DNA from: Mannheimia bovis
GTDB taxonomy: Bacteria; Pseudomonadota; Gammaproteobacteria; Enterobacterales; Pasteurellaceae
NCBI RefSeq assembly: GCF_014541205.1
Contig: NZ_CP061280.1
Span: forward strand, 1,008,798 to 1,072,797
Length of the DNA stretch: 64,000 nt
Direction: 5' to 3'
How positions within the stretch are numbered: the first letter of the stretch is position 1; each line of letters begins with the position of its first letter. This document shows, in pieces, positions 27,863 through 35,700 of the stretch. A model generated the notes under the pieces. The model did no database searches. It saw only the letters and a program-made list of their open reading frames with translations, and was not told where the DNA came from. The translations under genes were made by a program, and so were the position numbers.

Positions 27863-29080
27863 ATGGAACTTTTTCCCAAATCAGATAAATTAGCACAGGT
27901 TCGTTACGATATTCGTGGACCAATTCATAAAGAAGCTCTCCGTTTAGAAGAAGAAGGGCATAAAATTTTAAAATTAAATATCGGTAACCCTGCTCCATTT
28001 GGGTTTGAGGCACCGGATGAAATTTTAGTAGATGTTATCCGTAACTTGCCGAAAGCACAAGGTTATTGCGATTCAAAAGGATTATATTCAGCCCGTAAGG
28101 CGATTGTGCAATATTATCAATCTAAAGGTATGCGTGGAATGGACGTGAATGACGTTTACATCGGTAATGGCGTTTCCGAGCTGATTACGATGTCGATGCA
28201 AGCCTTATTGAACGATGGCGATGAAATTTTAATTCCAATGCCTGATTATCCGTTATGGACAGCTGCCTCAACCTTGGCTGGCGGTAAAGCGGTACATTAT
28301 TTATGTGATGAGGAAAATGAGTGGTTTCCGGATATTGAAGATATTAAATCGAAAATCACACCTCGTACAAAAGGGATTTTGGTAATTAACCCAAATAATC
28401 CGACGGGTGCGGTATATAGCCGTCAGATTTTACTTGAAATTGCAGAGCTTGCTCGTCAGCATAATCTGATTATTTTTGCAGACGAAATCTATGAAAAAAT
28501 TATTTATGATGGTGCGGTGCATCACCACATTGCGGCACTTGCACCAGACTTATTAACTGTTACTTATAACGGCTTATCAAAGGCTTACCGTGTAGCGGGT
28601 TTCCGTCAAGGCTGGATGGTACTAAGTGGTCCGAAAAACCAAGCTAAAGGTTTTATTGAAGGTTTGGATATGCTTGCTTCAATGCGTTTATGTGCGAATA
28701 CACCGATGCAACACGCTATTCAAACTGCATTGGGTGGTTATCAAAGCATTAATGAATTTGTATTACCGGGCGGTCGTTTATTAGAGCAACGTAACAAAAT
28801 GCACGATTTATTAGTGCAAATTCCAGGCATTAGCTGTGTGAAAGCGAAAGGGGCATTGTATATGTTCCCGAAAATTGATACCGAAATGTATGGCATTAAA
28901 GATGACCAAAAATTTATTTACGATTTGTTACAACAAGAAAAAGTATTGCTAGTACAGGGTACTGGCTTTAACTGGCATAAGCCGGATCACTTCCGTGTCG
29001 TCACTTTGCCTTATGCACATCAAATTGAAGAAGCAATCGGTCGTCTTGCCAATTTCTTGAAAACCTATCGTCAAGATTAA
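27863..29080 (+). CDS. alaA: Glutamate-pyruvate aminotransferase AlaA
   Basis: The product is 405 residues, a class I PLP aminotransferase making alanine from pyruvate and glutamate. The N-terminus FPKSDKLAQVRYDIRGP and KILKLNIGNPAPFGFEAP match E. coli AlaA very closely. PNNPTGAVYS, the FADEIYEKI segment and the PLP lysine in NGLSKAYRVAGFRQGW are present. It is followed by a repeat-type hairpin that may act as terminator. Confidence 0.94.
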   Translation: MELFPKSDKLAQVRYDIRGPIHKEALRLEEEGHKILKLNIGNPAPFGFEAPDEILVDVIRNLPKAQGYCDSKGLYSARKAIVQYYQSKGMRGMDVNDVYIGNGVSELITMSMQALLNDGDEILIPMPDYPLWTAASTLAGGKAVHYLCDEENEWFPDIEDIKSKITPRTKGILVINPNNPTGAVYSRQILLEIAELARQHNLIIFADEIYEKIIYDGAVHHHIAALAPDLLTVTYNGLSKAYRVAGFRQGWMVLSGPKNQAKGFIEGLDMLASMRLCANTPMQHAIQTALGGYQSINEFVLPGGRLLEQRNKMHDLLVQIPGISCVKAKGALYMFPKIDTEMYGIKDDQKFIYDLLQQEKVLLVQGTGFNWHKPDHFRVVTLPYAHQIEEAIGRLANFLKTYRQD

Positions 29081-29094
29081 GTTAAATCTACCTT

Positions 29095-29122
29095 CCCCTC
29101 TTTATCTAAAGAGGGGATTTTA
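29095..29122 (+). repeat. Dispersed CCCCTCTTTA hairpin, copy 1
   Basis: CCCCTCTTTA and TAAAGAGGGG form a 10-bp stem with a 2-base gap, followed by ATTTTAT. The same sequence family recurs at 29200-29227 and 51197-51217. Here it can act as the alaA terminator. Confidence 0.75.
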
Positions 29123-29199
29123 TCTCTATATAAATTCATATTATTTAGTTAGTAAGTTTTTGAATAGCCCGGTTAATTTAAGCATTTAGATGAATGAAC

Positions 29200-29227
29200 C
29201 TTCCTCTTTAGAAAAGAGGGATGAGGG
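29200..29227 (+). repeat. Dispersed CCCCTCTTTA hairpin, copy 2 (degenerate)
   Basis: CTTCCTCTTTAGAAAAGAGG followed by GATGAGGG is a diverged copy of the element at 29095. It lies just upstream of the RarD-like gene. Confidence 0.6.
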
Positions 29228-29264
29228 AAATTGAAAAACTAGCAACAATTAATTTCTTATCACT

Positions 29265-30173
29265 ATGTTAAAAGGCATTCTTTTATCTCTTTCAGCCTCA
29301 ATGTTATTTGGTTGCCTCTACTATTTGGCGATCTTTCTAAAACCGCTGACAGGTGTGAGCATTTTCGGTATTCGTATGGTGGTAACGATTCCTTTTCTTT
29401 TCCTTGCATTATACCTATTTAAAAAACAAAAAGAGTTTTTAGCATTTCTCCAACGCCTTAAGAGAGAACCCCATTTATTACTGATTATTTTAATTACAGC
29501 ATCTATTGTAGGTGGGCAAATGTGGCTGTTTTTATGGGCACCTAATAGCGGAAAAGCGATTGAGGTTTCGATGGGCTATTTATTAATGCCGATTATGATG
29601 GTGGCATTTGGAAAAGTGGTTTATAAAGAAACGCTTTCTCTTAATAAATGGCTGGCAATTGTGGTGGCGTTTGTAGGGGTTATCAGCAATATTCTTTTAA
29701 CAGGCAAAATTTCGCTTGAAAGTTTGTTTGTCTGCACAGGTTATCCAATCTATTTTTATCTCCGCAGGAAATTTGGTTTAAGCCATTTGCATAGCTTTGT
29801 AGTTGAAATTTTATATCTACTCCCTGTTGCGTTATATTTTATTAGCCAACTTGATATGCAATATGTAGAAACACAGAACCCTAATATTTATTATTTTATT
29901 GCATTACTCGGTTTAATTAGTGGTATGGCATTAATTAGCTACACCCTAGCCAGTACAATTTTACCTTTTTATTTATTAGGACTATTAGGCTATGTAGAGC
30001 CGTTGTTAATGTTAATTGTTTCATTCTTAATTGGCGAAAGGTTAGAAAGTGAATCCTATATCTTGATGATTTGCCTACTGATTTCAATTTTATTTTTGGT
30101 GTTAGATGGTATCATTGCTTTGCGGCATCAACATAAAAAGCAAAAAATAGCATCTGGTTTAGGAGATGAATAG
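29265..30173 (+). CDS. EamA/RarD-type permease
   Basis: The product is 302 residues with about ten membrane segments, an inner-membrane drug/metabolite transporter of the RarD branch. The opening LSLSASMLFGCLYYLAIFLKPL and the GGQMWLFLWAPNSGKAIEVSMGYLLMPI region resemble RarD proteins (the chloramphenicol-sensitive protein annotation). The physiological substrate is unknown. The stop codon overlaps the GTG start of the next gene (TAGTG), so the two are translated as a unit. Confidence 0.8.
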   Translation: MLKGILLSLSASMLFGCLYYLAIFLKPLTGVSIFGIRMVVTIPFLFLALYLFKKQKEFLAFLQRLKREPHLLLIILITASIVGGQMWLFLWAPNSGKAIEVSMGYLLMPIMMVAFGKVVYKETLSLNKWLAIVVAFVGVISNILLTGKISLESLFVCTGYPIYFYLRRKFGLSHLHSFVVEILYLLPVALYFISQLDMQYVETQNPNIYYFIALLGLISGMALISYTLASTILPFYLLGLLGYVEPLLMLIVSFLIGERLESESYILMICLLISILFLVLDGIIALRHQHKKQKIASGLGDE

Positions 30174-30793
30174 TGAGTGATATTGTAAATTATTGGGGAT
30201 TTTTAACCGCTTGTATTTTACTTAACCTCACGCCAGGTTCGGATACTATTTATATCTTAACCCGCACCATTGCTGAGGGAAAAAAGTCTGGCTTCATTTC
30301 TTCAGTTGGCATTCTGGCAGGCATTTTATGTCATATTATCGCCGTTTCACTCGGGCTTGCAGGCATTGTGGCACATTCGCCAACTTTATTTAATGTGCTG
30401 AAGTACGCAGGGGCTGCTTACCTTTGTTATCTCGGTATCAAAATGTGGCGAGAGCCTCTGGTACTAGAAAAAATTAACTTAGATAAACTGCCACTATGGA
30501 ACATATTTCGTCAAGGGCTGATCACAAATTTATTAAACCCGAAAGTGTTGCTCTTTTTCTTGGCATTGTTACCACAATTTGTTTCCCATAATTTAGAAAA
30601 TACCTTTATACCTTTTATGCTGTTGGGGCTGACATTTTTATCCACCAGTATTATTTGGGTAAGCATTTTAGTATTAGCTGCAGCCCCTATTGGGTGTTTT
30701 TTACGGCATAACCAAACGGTTGGAAATTGGTTAAATAAAATCTGCGGTTCGATATTTATCGGGCTTGCGATCAAAATTGGTTTAGAGAAGTGA
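30173..30793 (+). CDS. LysE/RhtB-family exporter
   Basis: The product is 206 residues, with six predicted membrane segments. It has the family signature GFLTACILLNLTPGSDTIYILTRTIAEGKKSG near the N-terminus, and GAAYLCYLGIKMW and NLLNPKVLLFFLALLPQF further on. Members export amino acids (homoserine, threonine, leucine or lysine); which one cannot be told from sequence. The start is a GTG overlapping the upstream stop, with AGGAGATG as its ribosome site inside the upstream gene. Confidence 0.87.
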   Translation: MSDIVNYWGFLTACILLNLTPGSDTIYILTRTIAEGKKSGFISSVGILAGILCHIIAVSLGLAGIVAHSPTLFNVLKYAGAAYLCYLGIKMWREPLVLEKINLDKLPLWNIFRQGLITNLLNPKVLLFFLALLPQFVSHNLENTFIPFMLLGLTFLSTSIIWVSILVLAAAPIGCFLRHNQTVGNWLNKICGSIFIGLAIKIGLEK

Positions 30794-33003
30794 GATTAAT
30801 TAGGGTGGCACTGAATGTGCCGTTACATCGTTTTTTTGACTACTTACTGCCTGACGAGCTGAATGCCGGCAAGGGCAGCAGGGTTGTTGTACCTTTCGGC
30901 AGGCAAACTAAAATCGGCATTGTGGTTGATTTTCCGCAAACGAGTGATGTGCCAATTGATAAACTCAAACCGATAAAAAGTGTATTGGATTTAGATACTC
31001 TTTTCGACGATGAAATGTGGAAGTTGCTTACTTGGGCAGCTCGCTATTATCACGCCCCAATAGGCGAAGTATTAAGCAGTGCGTTGCCTGTCAAACTTCG
31101 TAATGGCGATTCTACCGAACGTTCCCAGCCTGATTATTTTATGGTAACGGAACAAGGGCGGAAATCGTTAATTATTGGAGAAAACAAAAAAGCCAAAAAA
31201 CAAGTTGAGCTTTTAACCGAACTTGCCGAATGTGCAAAATATTTTGAAAAACCGACCGCTTGTAGCCCCTCAGCTTGGAAAGGGTTAGTAGAAAAAGGCT
31301 ATATTGAAAAAATTGATGTGCCTTTTGTACCACAATCGTGGCAACAATCGCTTGGTGAATTGCCGTTAGTGAATGTGCAAAATTGCCTTACGTTGAATAA
31401 ACAGCAAACCTTAGTAGTTAGCCGTTTAAATGTGCAAAATGAGTTTGCTGCTTTTTTACTGAATGGGGTAACGGGTTCGGGCAAAACCGAAGTTTACCTG
31501 CAATTTATCGAAACCGTGCTAAAACGCAACCGGCAGGTGCTTGTGCTTGTGCCTGAAATTGGGCTAACACCACAAACGGTACAACGTTTTAAAGCTCGCT
31601 TTAATGTGGAAATTGACGTTTTACATTCCAATATGAATGAAACTGAACGTCTGAATGCGTGGCTTCGAGCTAAAAATGGCGAAAGTGCGATAGTTATCGG
31701 TACACGTTCCGCCCTCTTTACTCAATTTAAGAAATTGGGGGCGATTATTTTAGATGAAGAACACGACAGCTCATTTAAACAACAGGAGGGCTGGCGTTAC
31801 CACGCAAGAGATTTGGCAGTGGTGAGGGCAAAAAATGCAGATGTTCCTATTGTGCTAGGCTCAGCCACGCCAAGCCTTGAAAGCCTACAAAATGTTCAAA
31901 ATGGTAAATTCATTGAATTAGGGCTGACCGCACGAGCTGGCAATGCACAAATTGCTAATCAACATATTATTGATTTAAAAACGCAACGCATTACTGCGGG
32001 TTTATCTGAACGATTGCTTTCAATGATGAAACATCATTTGGAGCAAGGCAACCAAGTGATGCTGTTTTTAAATCGTAGAGGCTTTGCCCCTGTGTTACTT
32101 TGCCACGAATGCGGTTGGATTTGCGAGTGTGAGGCGTGCAATAAGCCCTTTACTTACCACCAAAAACAGCGTGTGCTACGCTGTCATCATTGTGCTACTC
32201 AGAGGGTAATTCCTCGCCAGTGTGGACATTGTGGCTCAACCAATTTGATTACTACCGGTGTTGGCACTGAGCAGCTGGAACAAGTGCTTAAGGAGCAATT
32301 TCCAACTTACCAAGTTACTCGAATTGACCGAGATTCTACTTCACGGAAAGGTTCACTAGAAAATCACCTTAACGATATTCGAGAAGGCAAAAGCCAAATT
32401 TTGATTGGAACACAAATGTTAGCAAAAGGGCATCATTTCCCTAATGTTACGTTGGTAGCGATTGTAAATGTGGATTCAGCCCTTTTCTCGACTGATTTTC
32501 GAGCGGAAGAGAAACTTGCTCAACTTTATTTGCAAGTGGCTGGCAGAGCAGGACGTGCCGAGAAAAAGGGCGAAGTAGTGCTACAAACACACTACCCGGA
32601 TCACCCATTGTTAAAAACCTTGTTAGAACAAGGCTATAGCGAATTTGCCAAAGAAGCCTTAAAAATACGAAAGATAATGGCATTGCCGCCGTTTTCCTCC
32701 CAAGTGCTATTTAAAGCGACAGGGAAGAATAATGAGCAAACATTAAAAGTGCTTGAACAACTTGCGGATTATTTTAAGCAAAAAATCCGACAACAACATT
32801 GGCAAGGTTTTCAGTTGATTCCACCATTTTCTGCTCCAATGGCAAAAAAAGCAGGTTTTTACCGCTGGTTGTTGTTAATACAACACCCAACCAGAAATGC
32901 TTTGCAACAGTTACTCAATTGGTTTGATCAAGAAAAAGAAAGTTTAGATATTCCAACAAATATTAGGCTGAGTTTGGATATTGATCCACAAGAAATTAGG
33001 TAA
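30790..33003 (+). CDS. priA: Primosomal protein N' (PriA helicase)
   Basis: The product is 737 residues, the DNA helicase that restarts stalled replication forks. In order: the 3'-OH binding N-terminal domain (MRLIRVALNVPLHRFFDYLL), Walker A GVTGSGKTE (Gly226-Lys232), the DEEH box in IILDEEHDSSFKQQ, two zinc sites with eight cysteines (CHECGWICECEAC and CHHC...CGHC), and helicase motifs GTQMLAKGHHFPNVT and QVAGRAGRAEK. It starts with GTG overlapping the stop of the upstream exporter gene (GTGA), so it is translationally coupled to it. Confidence 0.96.
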   Translation: MRLIRVALNVPLHRFFDYLLPDELNAGKGSRVVVPFGRQTKIGIVVDFPQTSDVPIDKLKPIKSVLDLDTLFDDEMWKLLTWAARYYHAPIGEVLSSALPVKLRNGDSTERSQPDYFMVTEQGRKSLIIGENKKAKKQVELLTELAECAKYFEKPTACSPSAWKGLVEKGYIEKIDVPFVPQSWQQSLGELPLVNVQNCLTLNKQQTLVVSRLNVQNEFAAFLLNGVTGSGKTEVYLQFIETVLKRNRQVLVLVPEIGLTPQTVQRFKARFNVEIDVLHSNMNETERLNAWLRAKNGESAIVIGTRSALFTQFKKLGAIILDEEHDSSFKQQEGWRYHARDLAVVRAKNADVPIVLGSATPSLESLQNVQNGKFIELGLTARAGNAQIANQHIIDLKTQRITAGLSERLLSMMKHHLEQGNQVMLFLNRRGFAPVLLCHECGWICECEACNKPFTYHQKQRVLRCHHCATQRVIPRQCGHCGSTNLITTGVGTEQLEQVLKEQFPTYQVTRIDRDSTSRKGSLENHLNDIREGKSQILIGTQMLAKGHHFPNVTLVAIVNVDSALFSTDFRAEEKLAQLYLQVAGRAGRAEKKGEVVLQTHYPDHPLLKTLLEQGYSEFAKEALKIRKIMALPPFSSQVLFKATGKNNEQTLKVLEQLADYFKQKIRQQHWQGFQLIPPFSAPMAKKAGFYRWLLLIQHPTRNALQQLLNWFDQEKESLDIPTNIRLSLDIDPQEIR

Positions 33004-33048
33004 AAAGAAGAGAACAAGCGGTTGATTTTGTGTGATTTTTTGCAAATG

Positions 33049-33077
33049 AATAAGGCAGGTTTAACCTGCCTTATTTG
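33049..33077. terminator. Terminator between priA and the ElyC-like gene
   Basis: AATAAGGCAGG and CCTGCCTTATT form an 11-bp stem around TTTAA, with a T-rich tail. It serves two convergent genes. Confidence 0.85.
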
Positions 33078-33081
33078 TCAT

Positions 33082-33825
33082 CTACTTTTCCTTCCAATAC
33101 CCAATCCACTCTTTTAGTGCAAGCATATTACTGTTCATTGCTCCGGCTTGTGGAACAAAGTGCATAAAGTTGAGCTTGTAGTGATCAGGGGTATCTCCTG
33201 AGCCAACACTTGCAGTAAGCACTTCAAAACCTTGTTGGGTAAAGAGCATTTCCGCTCGTTTCATATGCCATTGGTTGGTTACTAAAATAATTTTATTGAT
33301 GTTCTCTTTTTCTAAAATTTCACGGCTGAAAATCGCATTTTCTTTGGTGGTTTTGGCTTTGTTTTCTAACCACTTAGTTTCAATGTTAAAGAATGTTTTA
33401 AATTCATCCGCCATTACTTTTGCTTCAGATGTGCCATTTGGACTACTGCCTGTGGCTAAAATCGGTAAGCCTGTTTCTTTATGTAAATAAGCAGCATAAC
33501 GCATTCTTTCCAGTGGAATGCCTGTAATCGCTAATTTTCCGAATAATTCTTGGCTGTCTCGTAATCCACCGCCTAATACCACAATTGCTTGGGCGTTTTT
33601 GTATTTTTCGATAGTTATTTCTCCACTATCTACTAAGGAATCACCCAGCTTTTGTGAGGTGTAAGGAATGCTGAAAATATATAAAATTGCAATGCCAAGC
33701 AGGGCAAAAAAGTAAGCTGAATATTTATAGCCTACTGAAAATAGAATTAATGCTAACAACCATAACAGGATAATGTTAAATGGCGGTAGGATCATTGCCG
33801 TAATGAATTTAATCAGTTCAAACAT
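33082..33825 (-). CDS. ElyC/SanA/YdcF-family membrane protein (DUF218)
   Basis: The product is 247 residues. Two N-terminal membrane segments (LIKFITAMILPPFNIILLWLL and FALLGIAILYIF) are followed by a DUF218 domain: AIVVLGGGLRDSQELFGK, GLPILATGSSPNGTSEA, and IILVTNQWHMKRAEMLF. The arrangement matches E. coli ElyC (YcbC), which is needed for peptidoglycan synthesis and undecaprenyl phosphate supply at low temperature. It directly precedes (divergently) the sialylated glycan locus, which also depends on the undecaprenyl carrier if Wzx/Wzy-dependent. Confidence 0.75.
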   Translation of the reverse strand: MFELIKFITAMILPPFNIILLWLLALILFSVGYKYSAYFFALLGIAILYIFSIPYTSQKLGDSLVDSGEITIEKYKNAQAIVVLGGGLRDSQELFGKLAITGIPLERMRYAAYLHKETGLPILATGSSPNGTSEAKVMADEFKTFFNIETKWLENKAKTTKENAIFSREILEKENINKIILVTNQWHMKRAEMLFTQQGFEVLTASVGSGDTPDHYKLNFMHFVPQAGAMNSNMLALKEWIGYWKEK

Positions 33826-33967
33826 AAAATTGATTTATCGTAAAGATGAGTAAATAAGTGTTTATTTTCCTAGATTATCAACGAATTGTCTATTTTTCCT
33901 TATGGAAAAGTATTAGAATGCTCCATTTGGAGAAATCTTCTGATGCATAAGGCAGAGGGGAAGTAAT

Positions 33968-34612
33968 ATGCAACAACGATCTACGAAAGAAAAATTGATT
34001 CTAATCGGAGCAGGTGGTTATGCAAAATCTGTATTGGATTCACTCGATTTTGAGAAATATGAATTCTGTGGCTTTATTGATAATTTTAAACCTGAAGGAA
34101 GTAGTCATTTAGGTTATCCAGTTCTAGCCTCAGCAGTACAAGATTTTGCAGAGCGTGAAAATTATAGTTATTTCATTAGTATTGGCGATAACACACATCG
34201 TTTAGAGAAATTTTTTAAATTGCAGCAACTAGGGTGCAAAATTATTAATGTAGTTGATAAAACTGCTCTAGTGTCTAAACATTCCACACTCGGCATTGGT
34301 GTATTTGTTGGCAAAATGGCGATTGTAAATAGTGGTGTTGCAGTAGGTGATAATGTGATTATTAACACGAAATCATTGATTGAACACGGTTGTTTTATCG
34401 GCAATCATTGCAATATTTCTACAAACACGACACTAAATGGCGATGTGATTGTCGAAGATTATGCGTTTGTGGGAAGTTCGTCTGTTATCAATGGTCAATT
34501 AAGAATCGGTGAAAGTGCACTGGTTGGTTCCGGTGCTGTGGTAATTAGAAATGTAGAGCCTCGTACTGTTGTAGCAGGCGTTCCGGCAAAATATATTAAG
34601 GATATAAAATAA
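33968..34612 (+). CDS. neuD: NeuD-like sugar O-acetyltransferase
   Basis: The product is 214 residues. The N-terminus KLILIGAGGYAKSVLDSL is the PglD/NeuD nucleotide-sugar-binding fold. The rest is a left-handed beta-helix of hexapeptide repeats (VAVGDNVIINTKSLIEHGCFIGNHCNIS...). The C-terminus GAVVIRNVEPRTVVAGVPAKYIK is typical of acetyl-CoA-dependent trimeric transferases. In group B Streptococcus NeuD O-acetylates sialic acid; in E. coli K1 it also supports sialic acid synthesis. It heads the neuDBAC block, and its stop overlaps neuB (TAATG). The exact acceptor is inferred. Confidence 0.85.
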   Translation: MQQRSTKEKLILIGAGGYAKSVLDSLDFEKYEFCGFIDNFKPEGSSHLGYPVLASAVQDFAERENYSYFISIGDNTHRLEKFFKLQQLGCKIINVVDKTALVSKHSTLGIGVFVGKMAIVNSGVAVGDNVIINTKSLIEHGCFIGNHCNISTNTTLNGDVIVEDYAFVGSSSVINGQLRIGESALVGSGAVVIRNVEPRTVVAGVPAKYIKDIK

Positions 34613-35649
34613 TGGCAAATGTATTTATTGTGGCAGAAATTGGTTGTAACCATAATGGCGACCCTGCTTTAGCGAAAAAAATGGTGGATGTAGCAAAAGA
34701 ATGCGGTGTTGATGCGGTGAAATTCCAGACATTCAAAGCAGATAAATTAATCTCCAAATACGCTCCAAAAGCGGAGTATCAAAAAGTTACTACTGGCACG
34801 GCAGATTCTCAATTAGAGATGACGCGTAAATTAGAGTTGCCTTATGATGAATTTGAAAAATTAGAGGCGTATGCTCGTTCACTTGGTTTAGAGGTGTTCT
34901 CTACTCCGTTTGATTTTGAATCGATAGATTTCTTAGCAAGTCAGCAACAAAAAGTATGGAAAATTCCATCAGGTGAACTAACCAATTTACCTTATTTAGA
35001 AAAAATTGCACGACTTCCGATTGAAGGCAAAACCATTGTGATTTCAACGGGAATGGCGACAATTGCAGAAACCAAAGCCTCATTAAAAGTGTTAGAAGAT
35101 AATGGTATGGCGAAAAAAGATATTACAATTTTACATTGTAATACTGAATATCCGACACCTTATGAAGATGTAAATTTAAATGCTTTCCACCAGCTTAAAC
35201 AAGAGTTTGGCGAATATAGCTTAGGCTTTTCCGACCACTCGGCTGGTTATTTCGCAGGCTTGGCGGCAGTGCCTTATGGCATTACTTTTATTGAAAAACA
35301 CTTCACGTTAGATAAAAATTTTGAAGGTCCGGACCATAAAGCCTCAGTTACTCCGGATGAATTGAAATTACTCTGTGAAGGCATTCGTGCGGTAGAAAAA
35401 TCATTAGGTTCTTCTGAAAAGCTAGTAACGAACTCTGAAGCAAAAAATAAAATTGTGGCAAGAAAATCCATTATTGCAGCACGTCCAATTAAAAAAGGTG
35501 AAATTTTTACTACTGAAAATATTACAACCAAACGTCCGGGCAATGGCATTAGTCCAATGTTCTGGTATGATGTGTTAGGGAAAGAAGCACAACAAGATTT
35601 TGAAGAAGATCAACTTATTCAAGATTCTCGCTTCGAAAATCAATTATAA
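34612..35649 (+). CDS. neuB: N-acetylneuraminate synthase
   Basis: The product is 345 residues. It condenses N-acetylmannosamine with phosphoenolpyruvate to give Neu5Ac. A TIM barrel starts FIVAEIGCNHNGDPALAKKMVD, with AVKFQTFKADKLI, KIPSGELTNLPYLE, LHCNTEYPTPYEDVNL, GFSDHSAGYFAGLAA and FEGPDHKASVTPDEL. The C-terminal SAF (antifreeze-like) domain, starting about residue 285 (KSIIAARPIKKGEIFTTENI, then KRPGNGISPM), closes the active site in the dimer. This is the NeuB type rather than the legionaminate or pseudaminate subfamilies as far as I can judge by eye. Confidence 0.92.
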   Translation: MANVFIVAEIGCNHNGDPALAKKMVDVAKECGVDAVKFQTFKADKLISKYAPKAEYQKVTTGTADSQLEMTRKLELPYDEFEKLEAYARSLGLEVFSTPFDFESIDFLASQQQKVWKIPSGELTNLPYLEKIARLPIEGKTIVISTGMATIAETKASLKVLEDNGMAKKDITILHCNTEYPTPYEDVNLNAFHQLKQEFGEYSLGFSDHSAGYFAGLAAVPYGITFIEKHFTLDKNFEGPDHKASVTPDELKLLCEGIRAVEKSLGSSEKLVTNSEAKNKIVARKSIIAARPIKKGEIFTTENITTKRPGNGISPMFWYDVLGKEAQQDFEEDQLIQDSRFENQL

Positions 35650-35654
35650 TATGT

Positions 35655-35685
35655 AACCTGAGGTTTAACGCCTCAGGTTTTCTCT
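35655..35685 (+). terminator. Terminator-like hairpin between neuB and neuA
   Basis: AACCTGAGG (35655-35663) and CCTCAGGTT (35671-35679) form a 9-bp stem with a short loop and a weak T/C tail. It lies inside an otherwise tight operon and is followed by a USS (35688-35696) a few bases before the neuA start. It may cause partial termination or protect the neuDB mRNA end. Confidence 0.5.
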
Positions 35686-35700
35686 ATACAAGCGGTCAAA

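Noticed and set aside
30173-30793. A possible frameshift between the RarD-like and LysE-like genes because they overlap
   Set aside because: The overlap TAGTG gives a normal GTG start with an AGGAG ribosome site; both proteins are complete and belong to different families.
33826-33967. A defined promoter for the neu operon
   Set aside because: TTGTCT and TAGAAT are present but 22 bases apart; no pair with normal spacing is convincing, so no promoter was annotated.
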